Source: Phycisphaerae bacterium (GTDB lineage: Bacteria; Planctomycetota; Phycisphaerae; Phycisphaerales; Phycisphaeraceae). Taken from it: a DNA stretch of 64,000 nt. Below, in pieces: positions 1 to 7,964 of this stretch. The stretch spans positions 186,001-250,000 of the forward strand of contig JAUHZU010000002.1 in the NCBI GenBank assembly GCA_030425705.1. The letters are read 5' to 3'. Within the stretch, counting starts at the first letter, position 1. The number at the start of each line of letters is the position of its first letter. The notes below the pieces were generated by a model. That model ran no database searches. It was not told the DNA's origin and was given only the letters and a program-made list of their open reading frames with translations. The position numbers were made by a program, and so were the translations under genes.

Positions 1-2795
1 TCCACAAGGGACGGGTCGCCGCCTTCGACGACCGCGAGGCCTGGCGGTGGGCCCAGCAGTTCCGCGACGAACGCTTCACGGACGACCAGGTCGAACGCCC
101 GGTCATGCGCATCCCCGCGGACGACATCCAGCGGTTCCTCGACCGGCTGTACATGCTCCCGCACCTGCCGGACATCGACCTGCCCGAGGGGCTCGGCCGG
201 GCCGAGCAGACCATCGAGCCCGTCCCGCACCTGGACCTGCACAGCCCCAACTCCTTGCCCGCCATGGAGCTCGCGCCGTCCACCGCGAAGAACCACCTCG
301 TCGGCCGGCTGTGGTTCGGCTACGGCGAGCAGCGCGTCAGCCCTGTGCAGCCCGGCCGGTTCGTCCCCATCACCCCGGCCGCCGGCGAAACCGCCGGAGC
401 CGCCGGCAACGATGAGACCCCGCCCGCGCCGGCCCCCGTCGCAGAAGACTCAGGGGGGGGCACCGCGCCGGATGCGGCGACCGCGACGCAGACCGCGCCC
501 GACCCCGCGCCGATGGATGACGACGACCCGTTCGCGCTGCCCGAGGACGGTGCCCGGCTGATCCGCCGCAACCGCCGCGCCGAGCGCCTCGCGATCCAGC
601 GGGCCTGCTCGCTGGGGCTGCGTCACATCGACACGCCGGCCGGTGACACGATGCTCCTGCCCGTCAAGCTCATGCCCCCGGTCGTCGCCAACCTCATGAA
701 CGAGGGCTGGGTCGTCGCCGCCGACCAGCAGGCCGTCCGCACCGCCGGCCCGCCGTCCTTGTCCATCACCTCCGGCATCGACTGGTTCGAGCTGCGCGGC
801 AACGTCACCTTCGCCGGCGAAGACGGCACGCAGCACGAGGTCGCCCTGCCCGACGTCCTCGCCGCCGCGCGGGCCGGCCGCAACATGATCACCCTCGGCG
901 ACGGCACGCAGGGCCTGCTGCCCCAGCAGTGGCTCGAAGAGCACGGCCTGCTCACCGCGCTGGGCCAGCTCAACGGCGACCACCTCCGCTTCCGCTCGTC
1001 CCAGGCGGCCATGCTCGACGCGCTGCTGGGCGAGCGCGAGGGCGTCAGCGTCGACGAAACCTTTACCCGTGTGCGCGAGCAGCTCCGCGCGTTCGAGGGC
1101 GTCAAGCCCATGCAGCCGGCCGACGACTTCGCCGGCACGCTCCGCGCCTACCAGCAGCGGGGGCTGGGCTGGCTGGGGTTCCTCCGGCGGTTCGGGATGG
1201 GCGGGATCCTCGCCGACGACATGGGCCTGGGCAAGACGGTCCAGGTCCTCGCCATGCTCCAGGGCCGCAAGCTCGGGCTCACCGAGTACACCGACGCCGT
1301 CGCCATGCCCGGCAGCGAGAACGCGACCAACCGCCCGTCGATCATCGTGGTCCCCCGCAGCGTGATCTTCAACTGGGTCGACGAGGCGCGCAAGTTCACG
1401 CAGGACCTCCGCGTCCTGGCGTACACCGGCCCCGACCGCGAGCAGTCCGCCGAGGCGCTGAACCGCTACGACCTGATCGTCACGTCCTACGGCCTGATGC
1501 GCCGCGACATCGACTTCCTCAGCCAGATCGACTTCGACTACGCCGTGCTCGACGAGGCCCAGGCGATCAAGAACCCCCAGAGCCAGTCCGCCAAGGCCGC
1601 GCGCCTGCTCAAGGCCCGCCACAAGCTCGCGCTGACCGGCACGCCGATCGAGAACCACCTCGGCGACCTGTGGTCGATCTTCGAGTACCTCAACCCCGGC
1701 ATGCTCGGCAGCAACGCACGCTTCGCCGAGCTCATCCGCGGGGCCGCGGGCTCCACCGGCCGACGCGCGGGCCAGCCCGCCGCCAACGGCGCGTTCGTCA
1801 CCCTGCCCGGCACGCTCCCGGCCGACGGCCTGCCCCCGGCCGGCGACGACGGGCCCGACGCCGAACGCGCCGCCGACGCCGCGGCCGCCTCCAACACCGA
1901 CAGCCAGGGTGACAGCGACGGCCCCAGCCGGGACGCGCTCGTCCAGGTCGCCGGCGCGATCCGCCCGTTCATCCTCCGACGCACCAAGCACCAGGTCCTC
2001 ACCGACCTACCCGCCAAGACAGAGCAGACCATCATCTGCGAGATGGACCCGGCTCAACGCAAGATCTACGACCAGCTCCGCGCCTACTACCGCGGCAACC
2101 TGCTCAAGCAACTCGACGCGCCCGGCAACGGCGGCAAGGCCACGGCCGGCTCAGCCAGCGGCCGCGGGCTCGGCCGGGCCGCGTTCATGGTCCTCGAGGC
2201 CCTGCTCCGCCTCCGCCAGGCCGCCTGCCACCCCGCGCTCATCGACAAGACCGCCGCCGCCGCGTCCTTCGACGCCCAGGGCGCGCCCAGCGCCAAGCTG
2301 GACGAGCTCGAACAACGCCTGGACGAGGTCATCGACGAGGGCAGCAAGGCCCTGGTCTTCAGCCAGTTCACCTCCATGCTCGGGCTCATCCGCAAACGCC
2401 TGGACGAGCGCGGCATCAAGTACGCCTACCTCGACGGCCAGACCCGCAACCGCAAGGACGTCGTCGAGCGGTTCCAGGAAGACCCGGACCTGCCGGTGTT
2501 CCTGATCTCGCTCAAGGCCGGCGGCGTCGGGCTCAACCTCACCGCGGCCGAGTACGTCTTCATCATGGACCCGTGGTGGAACCCGGCCGTCGAGGCCCAG
2601 GCCATCGACCGGACCCACCGCATCGGCCAGACCAAGCCGGTCTTCGCCTACCGCATGATCTGCGAGGACACCGTCGAGCAGCGCATCCTCGAGCTGCAGG
2701 GCCGCAAGCGCGACCTCGCCGAGGCCATCGTCGGCGGCGAAGAAAACATCATCGCCAACCTGACGCGCGACGACCTGGAACGGTTGTTGAGTTAG
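1..2795 (+). CDS. SNF2-family DEAD/DEAH helicase, 5'-truncated by the window edge
   Basis: ATP-dependent SNF2/Rad54-like helicase or DNA translocase. The frame is open to the left edge of the window, so the true start lies outside it. Motif I (DDMGLGKT) is encoded near 1216-1239 and the DEAQ box of motif II at 1551-1562. The C-terminal lobe has the LKAGGVGLNLT and DRTHRIGQT motifs typical of the family. Between the lobes (about 1735-1935) lies a low-complexity Ala/Gly/Asp-rich insertion. Bacterial members often carry an N-terminal SWIM zinc finger, which cannot be checked here. The role in the cell (repair, transcription recycling or other) is not evident from context. The downstream neighbour is unrelated. 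Family assignment is secure; specific function is not. Confidence 0.93.
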   Translation, partial: HKGRVAAFDDREAWRWAQQFRDERFTDDQVERPVMRIPADDIQRFLDRLYMLPHLPDIDLPEGLGRAEQTIEPVPHLDLHSPNSLPAMELAPSTAKNHLVGRLWFGYGEQRVSPVQPGRFVPITPAAGETAGAAGNDETPPAPAPVAEDSGGGTAPDAATATQTAPDPAPMDDDDPFALPEDGARLIRRNRRAERLAIQRACSLGLRHIDTPAGDTMLLPVKLMPPVVANLMNEGWVVAADQQAVRTAGPPSLSITSGIDWFELRGNVTFAGEDGTQHEVALPDVLAAARAGRNMITLGDGTQGLLPQQWLEEHGLLTALGQLNGDHLRFRSSQAAMLDALLGEREGVSVDETFTRVREQLRAFEGVKPMQPADDFAGTLRAYQQRGLGWLGFLRRFGMGGILADDMGLGKTVQVLAMLQGRKLGLTEYTDAVAMPGSENATNRPSIIVVPRSVIFNWVDEARKFTQDLRVLAYTGPDREQSAEALNRYDLIVTSYGLMRRDIDFLSQIDFDYAVLDEAQAIKNPQSQSAKAARLLKARHKLALTGTPIENHLGDLWSIFEYLNPGMLGSNARFAELIRGAAGSTGRRAGQPAANGAFVTLPGTLPADGLPPAGDDGPDAERAADAAAASNTDSQGDSDGPSRDALVQVAGAIRPFILRRTKHQVLTDLPAKTEQTIICEMDPAQRKIYDQLRAYYRGNLLKQLDAPGNGGKATAGSASGRGLGRAAFMVLEALLRLRQAACHPALIDKTAAAASFDAQGAPSAKLDELEQRLDEVIDEGSKALVFSQFTSMLGLIRKRLDERGIKYAYLDGQTRNRKDVVERFQEDPDLPVFLISLKAGGVGLNLTAAEYVFIMDPWWNPAVEAQAIDRTHRIGQTKPVFAYRMICEDTVEQRILELQGRKRDLAEAIVGGEENIIANLTRDDLERLLS

Positions 2796-2826
2796 GCGCG
2801 GTTGTGTTCGCGGCGGTGTGGTTCAA

Positions 2827-2858
2827 CGCCAAGACGCGGAGACGCCAAGACGCCAAGA
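2827..2858. repeat. Four tandem 8-nt units (consensus CGCCAAGA)
   Basis: Four adjacent octamers, the second diverged to CGCGGAGA, followed by an A-run. The array lies between the helicase stop and the palindromic repeat at 2868, in non-coding DNA. Similar AAGACGC-type arrays are, from memory, common intergenic repeats in planctomycetes and other bacteria; the genome-wide copy number was not checked. Confidence 0.6.
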
Positions 2859-2867
2859 AAAGGCAAT

Positions 2868-2909
2868 GCGTAGGGTGGGTGGAGCGAGTCCGCGAGCGAT
2901 ACCCACCGA
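2868..2909 (+). repeat. 42-bp repeat, left copy of an inverted pair
   Basis: This 42-nt sequence is identical to the reverse complement of 3497-3538. Each copy has a self-complementary GGTGGGT / ACCCACC end, so it can form a hairpin by itself. The two copies bracket the low-GC SUKH-like gene. The arrangement looks like a small non-autonomous mobile or REP-like element pair; mobility is inference. Confidence 0.8.
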
Positions 2910-2913
2910 TTTG

Positions 2914-3477
2914 TCAAAGTACAGTCGTAAACTGCATCCGATACACCGAGACGAGCTGTTCAACAGAATCGTCGGGCCAACCGTAATGCCCTACGAAAAC
3001 CTCCGCCATCGCCCAGTGCAACAGGTGGTCCAAAGACGCGAACGCGACTGGAGTTGAGGCCGGATCATGGCAAAGGTAACGACAACTTTCAGACGCGAGA
3101 TCGTAGCTGATGAAGTTGTCTGATCTTCCAACATCAATTAGCAGCAACTGGTCGCACAACAGCGCCCGCTCTGCCTCGGACAGCGAGTCGATGAACCAAA
3201 CGGATGTCCCAAGCTCAACTTCTTGAGCATTTAGAAACCTGACATGGCCCAGGTCCAATGGGCCAATCAGTTGGTACAGCTTCATGAGTTTTTCTGGAAA
3301 AGGCCGCGATACGCGTTTGTGAATCAATCCAATCTCATCATCATTCATAGGCTGAGGCAAAGGCACGCCATACGATCGAAGCCGTGTGCGTATTGCATCT
3401 TCCCACCCGGGATCGCCAATTGATTCAAACCCTACGTCAATGTCTTCAATCGCTTTGGGTTTTGGCGGTTCGTTCAT
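2914..3477 (-). CDS. SMI1/KNR4 (SUKH)-like hypothetical protein
   Basis: 187-aa soluble protein with no signal peptide. The spacing and order of conserved elements (an early region around PLPQPMNDDEIGLIHKRV, a hydrophobic YQLIGPLDLG stretch, then FLNAQEVELG and IDVGRSDNF) resemble the SMI1/KNR4 or SUKH fold. Many SUKH members are immunity proteins for polymorphic toxins. No toxin gene is adjacent. Base composition is clearly lower in GC than the neighbours and the gene sits between two inverted 42-bp repeats, which suggests recent transfer. Assignment is by eye and moderate; immunity function is only a family-level possibility. Confidence 0.6.
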   Translation of the reverse strand: MNEPPKPKAIEDIDVGFESIGDPGWEDAIRTRLRSYGVPLPQPMNDDEIGLIHKRVSRPFPEKLMKLYQLIGPLDLGHVRFLNAQEVELGTSVWFIDSLSEAERALLCDQLLLIDVGRSDNFISYDLASESCRYLCHDPASTPVAFASLDHLLHWAMAEVFVGHYGWPDDSVEQLVSVYRMQFTTVL

Positions 3478-3496
3478 CTTCAGTTTTTCTCATGAC

Positions 3497-3538
3497 TCGG
3501 TGGGTATCGCTCGCGGACTCGCTCCACCCACCCTACGC
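3497..3538 (-). repeat. 42-bp repeat, right copy of an inverted pair
   Basis: Exact inverted copy of 2868-2909, located 19 nt upstream of the start codon of the SUKH-like gene. It may therefore overlap that gene's promoter. Confidence 0.8.
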
Positions 3539-3559
3539 GCTACGCGCCGAGGCCTCGCC

Positions 3560-3594
3560 GAGACCCGAAACCCCGGGCCCGAAACCCGCCCCTA
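3560..3594. repeat. Phased 7-nt repeat (NNNACCC type) near ferredoxin 3' end
   Basis: Five consecutive 7-nt units; three end in ACCC and GAAACCC occurs twice in register. This is the same degenerate heptamer that abuts the start codons of padR, atpD, a glycosyltransferase and the HDOD kinase. Here it lies between the ferredoxin stop codon and the 42-bp repeat. Confidence 0.55.
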
Positions 3595-3993
3595 ATGCGG
3601 GACTTCCTTCACCGCGTTGCGGTTCCAGGCGGGGACGCGGATGGTGATGGGGACGCCTTCTTTCTGGATGCGGCACTGGCAGGCGAGCCGGCTGGTCATG
3701 TCGTTGCCGGGGGCTTCTTCGACGCGGTCGAGCTCTTCGTCCTCGGGCTCGTCGAAGGCGTCTTCGCCGTCCTCGACGTGGACGTGGCAGGTGGAGCAGG
3801 CGCAGACGCCGCCGCAGGAGTGCTCGATGTTGATGCCGTTGGCCAGGGCGAGTTCGAGGATGGACTCGCCGACGGCGCCGGTGAGCCGGACCTCCTTCTC
3901 GTCGTGGCCGGTGAGGGGCTTGGGGTCTTCGAGCTCGAGGGTGACGGGCACGTTGCGCGGGCCCAGCGGCGTGTCGGACGCCTTCATGTGCAT
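3592..3993 (-). CDS. 2Fe-2S ferredoxin (adrenodoxin-like)
   Basis: 133-aa electron carrier. The cluster-binding cysteines follow the adrenodoxin/Isc-ferredoxin pattern: C60, C66 and C69 in CGGVCACSTC, and the fourth at C105 or C107 in LACQC. This is the plant/vertebrate-type 2Fe-2S ferredoxin fold used in Fe-S assembly or oxygenase electron transfer. No isc or oxygenase genes are adjacent, so the partner is unknown. The acidic stretch at residues 74-93 is typical of the docking surface. C64 is an extra cysteine within the loop. Confidence 0.88.
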   Translation of the reverse strand: MHMKASDTPLGPRNVPVTLELEDPKPLTGHDEKEVRLTGAVGESILELALANGINIEHSCGGVCACSTCHVHVEDGEDAFDEPEDEELDRVEEAPGNDMTSRLACQCRIQKEGVPITIRVPAWNRNAVKEVPH

Positions 3994-4045
3994 GGTGTGG
4001 TCGCTCCGGGAAACGGGGCATACTAGCAGGTCAGAACCATAAGAG

Positions 4046-4072
4046 AAGCCCGCGCTCGTCGGGCGCGGGCTT
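4046..4072 (-). terminator. GC-rich hairpin, possible terminator
   Basis: Perfect 10-bp stem (4046-4055 with 4063-4072) and a 7-nt loop, downstream of the small minus-strand membrane gene ending at 4108. No strong U-run follows on the minus strand, so termination efficiency is uncertain. Confidence 0.5.
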
Positions 4073-4107
4073 GCTGGATCGTGGGGGGCGGGGCTGCGGG
4101 GCGCGGG

Positions 4108-4332
4108 TCAGGGGCGTGCGTCGCCGCGGGGCGTGGGGGCCGGGGCGGGGTCGTGGTCGCTGGCGGGGGCCGCGTCTCGGCCGGTGACCTCCGGCGGCTG
4201 GCTGGTGATGAGCCGGCCGACGGCGGTGCCGGCGATCAGCGCGGCGGCGAGCACCAGTAGCGTGCGCACCCATCGGCCGGCGCGGGACCGGGTCGCGGGC
4301 GTGGAACGGGATCGGTCGGGCGGGTCGGGCAT
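4108..4332 (-). CDS. Small single-pass membrane protein
   Basis: 74-aa protein of unknown function. It has a basic N-terminus (residues 1-20), one hydrophobic segment at about residues 21-42 (WVRTLLVLAAALIAGTAVG) and a Pro/Ala/Asp-rich tail. This predicts an N-in membrane anchor with a short extracytoplasmic tail. The frame is open further upstream, but the Arg-rich upstream part looks non-coding, so the ATG at 4332 was chosen. No family was recognised. It diverges from the kinase-like gene at 4564. Confidence 0.5.
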   Translation of the reverse strand: MPDPPDRSRSTPATRSRAGRWVRTLLVLAAALIAGTAVGRLITSQPPEVTGRDAAPASDHDPAPAPTPRGDARP

Positions 4333-4563
4333 CGGGCCGGCTCCGGCAAAGCAACAGCGCGGGGCGTGCCGCACATCGCGGACGCCGGGCCTCCTCCGGT
4401 TGCGGTCGTGTCGGCCCCCCACTGCTCGGGCCGACGCTGCCATTCAGAACGAATCGAGACAGGACTACAAGGAGAAGTCTACCCCGAGATCGGCCGGACG
4501 CCAGCGTGGGCCGCAGTTTCCGCGTCCCGCGCCGCCCCCCACGGGCCGATATGCTATCGCGCG

Positions 4564-5295
4564 ATGACCGCCGCCCCCGACCCCCTCCATCTCGCCAACG
4601 GCCGGAAGATCGGCTCCCGCTACGAGGTGCAGGGCCTGATCGGTGCCGGCTCGGAGGGTTCGGTCTACCGCGTCATGGACCCGGCCACGGGCATCCCCCG
4701 CGCCGCGAAGATCTTCCGGCCCGGCATCGACCCGCGCGCCCGCCGGTCCTCCCAGCACGCCCGCAAGCTCAACTCGCTGCGCCACTGCGCGATCGTCCTG
4801 CAGTACCTGCACAGCGAGACGGTCAACGTCCGCGGCCAGAAGCTCACCGCGATGATCTCCGAGCTGTGCGAGGGGGTACCGCTGCAGGTCTTCATCGACA
4901 GCCAGCCGGGCAAGCGCCTCCCGCCGTACATGGCGTTGCATGTCCTGGCGGCGCTGGTCGACGGGCTGGTCGAGGTGCACGACGCCGGCGAGTACCACGC
5001 GGACGTGCATACCGAGAACATCCTGATCCAGCCGCGCGGCGTGCGCTTCGACCTGAAGCTCATCGACTTCTACGAGTGGGGCCGGACGACCCGGGGCAAG
5101 CAGCAGCAGGACACGCTCGACTCCGTGCGTGTGCTGTACGACATGGTCGGCGGGCGGGCGCACTACGCCAAACAGCCCGAGCCGGTCCGGCACATCTGCG
5201 CGGGCCTGCAGCACAAGCGCATCCTCCAGCGCTTCCCCACGCTCCACGCCCTGAACGCCTACCTCGACAGCTTCGCGTGGGCGTCGATGCGGTAG
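4564..5295 (+). CDS. Protein kinase-like protein with altered DFG motif
   Basis: 243-aa protein with a eukaryotic-type kinase core. It has a glycine loop GAGSEGSV (27-34), VAIK-type lysine K49 (RAAKIF), catalytic loop HADVHTEN with D147 and N152, and D168 in LIDFYEWG, where the usual DFG glycine is Tyr. The C-lobe after the DFG position is short (about 75 residues). The start at 4564 was chosen because the glycine loop begins 26 residues later and upstream residues look non-coding. It may phosphorylate a protein or small molecule, or be a pseudokinase; catalytic residues are present except for the DFG change. No substrate or membrane segment is visible. Confidence 0.75.
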   Translation: MTAAPDPLHLANGRKIGSRYEVQGLIGAGSEGSVYRVMDPATGIPRAAKIFRPGIDPRARRSSQHARKLNSLRHCAIVLQYLHSETVNVRGQKLTAMISELCEGVPLQVFIDSQPGKRLPPYMALHVLAALVDGLVEVHDAGEYHADVHTENILIQPRGVRFDLKLIDFYEWGRTTRGKQQQDTLDSVRVLYDMVGGRAHYAKQPEPVRHICAGLQHKRILQRFPTLHALNAYLDSFAWASMR

Positions 5296-5318
5296 GGAAG
5301 GCTGTAGAGCATCGCGGG

Positions 5319-6137
5319 CTAGCGTTCGCCGAACAAGACAAAGTTATGGACCGGCTCGGTCGCCGGGACACTATCAAACGGCCCGCCAAGATCAACATAC
5401 AGCGCGGTGGATGGGCCACCATCCAGGTTAAGTGCGCGGTCGATCTGGTTCACCCCGAACAACTCGGGGCGTTCGTGCAGCAGCTTTGCGAGCTGATATA
5501 GCGACATCGCGTCCGCCACGATCAAGACGATTCGACGATCGGTAGTCGTCGCAATCACGGAACGCCGCTGGCTTCGGTGGTCGTCGGAATGGATGCCGAT
5601 CGTCCCGCCGGGATCAATCAGGAACGGTCCGGCCTGGATCGCGCTTTCGCATGGCGGGAGTTCGGCGGAACGGGGAATCAATTGCAGCCCGCCGTCTTCC
5701 GACACCACGAGGAAACCCGACAGGACGGGCTCATCAGACGCCGGCTGCATCTGGATGCCTTGATCGATCACCAGCCCCGATGGCATGAACCCGTCCGTGA
5801 AGTATCCGCTGTTGATCGCGAACGCCGCGCCATCTGACCTCGCCACATCGTGGAGGAGTTGGGCGTCTCCGGGTTCTGTTGCCGGTGGGTGGAACCACAG
5901 GCCTGCCTTCAAGGCGTTGTCTGGGAACACGACGACATGAAGCCATGTGGTCGTGTCTGACAAAGGGTTGTGCCAGCCGAACACACGGTAGGTCGCACCA
6001 CCCCGCAGGTTAGATAAAACCTCAAGGTCGATCACCCGCGGAGCTGTCGCCCTGTTCCAGAAGAAGAAGGAGCAGAGGCAAGCCAGAAGCGTCCCCGCCG
6101 TGATGACGAACAGCACGCGATGGCTCGGGGTCTTCAC
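5319..6137 (-). CDS. Phosphodiester glycosidase (NAGPA / DUF2233) family protein
   Basis: 272-aa protein with an N-terminal membrane anchor (residues about 8-27) followed by a NAGPA-type domain. Supporting signatures are FAINSGYFTDGFMPSGLVID, GPFLIDPGG, RRSVIATTTDRRIVLIV and a C-terminal ALNLDGGPST, which matches the family NLDGGxS motif. The domain hydrolyses phosphodiester-linked sugars in characterised members and occurs in exopolysaccharide contexts. The start is a GTG at 6137, two bases after the stop of the upstream lipoprotein gene, so the two are probably co-transcribed. Base composition is somewhat lower in GC than the surroundings. Predicted to face the periplasm. Confidence 0.83.
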   Translation of the reverse strand: MKTPSHRVLFVITAGTLLACLCSFFFWNRATAPRVIDLEVLSNLRGGATYRVFGWHNPLSDTTTWLHVVVFPDNALKAGLWFHPPATEPGDAQLLHDVARSDGAAFAINSGYFTDGFMPSGLVIDQGIQMQPASDEPVLSGFLVVSEDGGLQLIPRSAELPPCESAIQAGPFLIDPGGTIGIHSDDHRSQRRSVIATTTDRRIVLIVADAMSLYQLAKLLHERPELFGVNQIDRALNLDGGPSTALYVDLGGPFDSVPATEPVHNFVLFGER

Positions 6138-6139
6138 GG

Positions 6140-6667
6140 CTACTCGTCGTCTTCCGCCAGCGTGTAGAGGTGGTTGCTCGCGGCTTTGGACCATTCCTGG
6201 CGCTCGAAGGCGAAGCGGACGCCGGGGTCGACGATGAGTTCGACGTCCGGGTCGTCCAGCGGGCCCATGTGGCGGATGCGGCAGCGCTCGAGGGAGAACT
6301 CGCTTTCCGACTCGCCCCAGAGCAGGCCGTCGGTCGTGTAGACCGAGTCGTCCTGCGGGTCGCGGAACAGGTTGGCCGAGCGGTCGAAGTGCACGGTCCG
6401 TCCGGTGTCGGGGTTGACCAGCAGCAGGGCGACGAGCATGTCGTGGGCGCTGACGAGGACCACGCCGTGTTCCTGGGCGTAGTCCCAGTACATGCCTTCT
6501 TCGCGCCAGTCGCTGGCGGGGCCGATCTCGAAGGGCTTGCGGTCGACGTCGGGGGACTTGTTCATCGCCCGGCGTTGGGGGTCGCCGAAGATCGTGTTTT
6601 CCCCGCACCCGGCGGGCAGGAGGGCGAGGGCGATTAGCAGCGGGATGGCGGTCGCGCGTCGGTCCAC
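6140..6667 (-). CDS. Hypothetical lipoprotein
   Basis: 175-aa protein of unknown function with a lipoprotein signal: VDRRATAIPLLIALALL followed by the lipobox LPAGC. The GTG at 6667 was chosen because it places the signal peptide at the N-terminus; the 89 upstream residues of the open frame are Arg/Pro/Ser-rich and overlap ParA in another frame. The mature part is acidic with no recognised motif. It lies 52 bp downstream of parA and directly upstream of the NAGPA gene, forming a probable operon. Confidence 0.6.
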   Translation of the reverse strand: MDRRATAIPLLIALALLPAGCGENTIFGDPQRRAMNKSPDVDRKPFEIGPASDWREEGMYWDYAQEHGVVLVSAHDMLVALLLVNPDTGRTVHFDRSANLFRDPQDDSVYTTDGLLWGESESEFSLERCRIRHMGPLDDPDVELIVDPGVRFAFERQEWSKAASNHLYTLAEDDE

Positions 6668-6719
6668 GCAGGGTTTATCGACGGGCCGGGGCCGGCGGCT
6701 GTAAACGCGGCCGGGTGGG

Positions 6720-7862
6720 CTAGACTGCGGCCTTGGCGACGGAGCGGGCGAGCCTGGCGTAGTCCTTCGCGCCGTTGCTGTCCGGTGCGTAGGTGAGGAC
6801 CGACTGGCCGAAGCTCGGGGCCTCGGCGAGCTTGATGTTGCGGCGGATGGGCGGCGGGTAGACCTCGGCGTTGGCCCAGGGCAGCGCGGTGCCGCGGGCG
6901 CTCTCGAAGAAGCCCTCGACGTCGGCGACGACATCGCTGGCGAGGATCGTGTTCGCCTCGTGCATGCACAGCACGACGCCCGCCACCGTGAGCGACGGGT
7001 TGATGCCCTGGCGGATCATGTTGATCGTCTCGAACAGCTTGCCCATGCCCTGCAGCGCGAGGAAGTGGGCCTGCATCGGGACGATGATCTCCTGCGCCGC
7101 GGTGAGCCCGTTGATGGTCAACAGCCCCAGCGACGGCGGGCAGTCCAGCAGGACGTAGTCGAACTGCCTGACCAGGTCGTTGGTCTTGTTGCGGAGGATC
7201 GTCTGTGCCAGGCCGGTGGCGACCATCTCCGACAGCTCGCTCTCGACGCCGGCCAGGTTGGTGACCGCGGGGAGCACGCCGAGGTTCGGGCTGCCCTCGA
7301 CCATGCGGACGACCTCGCCGGCGGAGACGCCGGTCTCGGTGAGCAGCTCGTAGACCGACAGGTCCAGGTCGTCGGGGTCGATCCCCAGGGAGAGGGTGAG
7401 GTGGGCCTGGGGGTCCAGGTCGATCATGAGGACGCGGAGGCCGGACGCGGCGAGGGCCGCGCCGAGGTTGACGGTGGTGGTGGTCTTGCCGACGCCGCCC
7501 TTCTGGTTGATGAGCGCGATGCGCCGGGGTTCCTGCGGCCGAGGCAGGCGTTCGAGCTTGGGCAGCACCGGCGGGCCGGGCTGGATGTCCGCCTCGACGC
7601 CGTTGGCATCGTCCGGTTGGGCCTCGGCTGACGGGGTGTCGGCTGGCGCTGCGGACGCGCTGTCGACGCTGGCCTGCGCGGTGTGCGCGTCGGGCGCGTC
7701 GGCCGGTGCGGTGTCGCTGGGCGCGGGGTGGTCGGCGTCGAGCTCGGCCCAGCGCGGGGGCAGGTCGATCGCGTCGGTGTCGGCGTCGGGGTCCGGCTGC
7801 GCGGGGGCATCGGCCGGGCGCGTCGAGTCCACGGCAGCGGTCGTCGGTTCCTGGCTATTCAC
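6720..7862 (-). CDS. ParA/Soj-family ATPase with long disordered N-terminus
   Basis: 380-aa ParA-type ATPase. The deviant Walker A motif KGGVGKTT is at 121-128, with the signature lysine at its start. Walker A-prime is DLDPQAH and Walker B is YVLLDCPPSLG. The C-terminal region shows the RRNIKLAEAPSFG signature of chromosomal ParA/Soj proteins. About 110 N-terminal residues are Ala/Asp/Pro-rich and predicted disordered, unlike the usual 260-aa Soj. No parB or parS site is adjacent, so this may be a chromosome partitioning protein separated from ParB, or an orphan positioning ATPase. Confidence 0.9.
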   Translation of the reverse strand: MNSQEPTTAAVDSTRPADAPAQPDPDADTDAIDLPPRWAELDADHPAPSDTAPADAPDAHTAQASVDSASAAPADTPSAEAQPDDANGVEADIQPGPPVLPKLERLPRPQEPRRIALINQKGGVGKTTTTVNLGAALAASGLRVLMIDLDPQAHLTLSLGIDPDDLDLSVYELLTETGVSAGEVVRMVEGSPNLGVLPAVTNLAGVESELSEMVATGLAQTILRNKTNDLVRQFDYVLLDCPPSLGLLTINGLTAAQEIIVPMQAHFLALQGMGKLFETINMIRQGINPSLTVAGVVLCMHEANTILASDVVADVEGFFESARGTALPWANAEVYPPPIRRNIKLAEAPSFGQSVLTYAPDSNGAKDYARLARSVAKAAV

Positions 7863-7964
7863 GGGACGCCTCCATGCGTCGGGGATGGGATCTCCTGAGC
7901 ACAGAGTATATCGCGCGGGGGTCGGTATGAAAGCGGTTCAACCCGATCGCCGGCAAGAGCCGGC

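Noticed and set aside
450-1991. Long minus-strand open frame of about 513 codons under the SNF2 gene
   Set aside because: Val/Gly/Ala/Arg-rich shadow of the helicase in a GC-rich genome; no family resemblance.
2914-3477. Toxin-antitoxin or defence module around the SUKH-like gene
   Set aside because: No toxin, nuclease or second small gene lies between or next to the repeats.
6720-7862. parAB/parS partition locus
   Set aside because: No ParB gene follows and no parS-like 16-bp palindrome was seen nearby.
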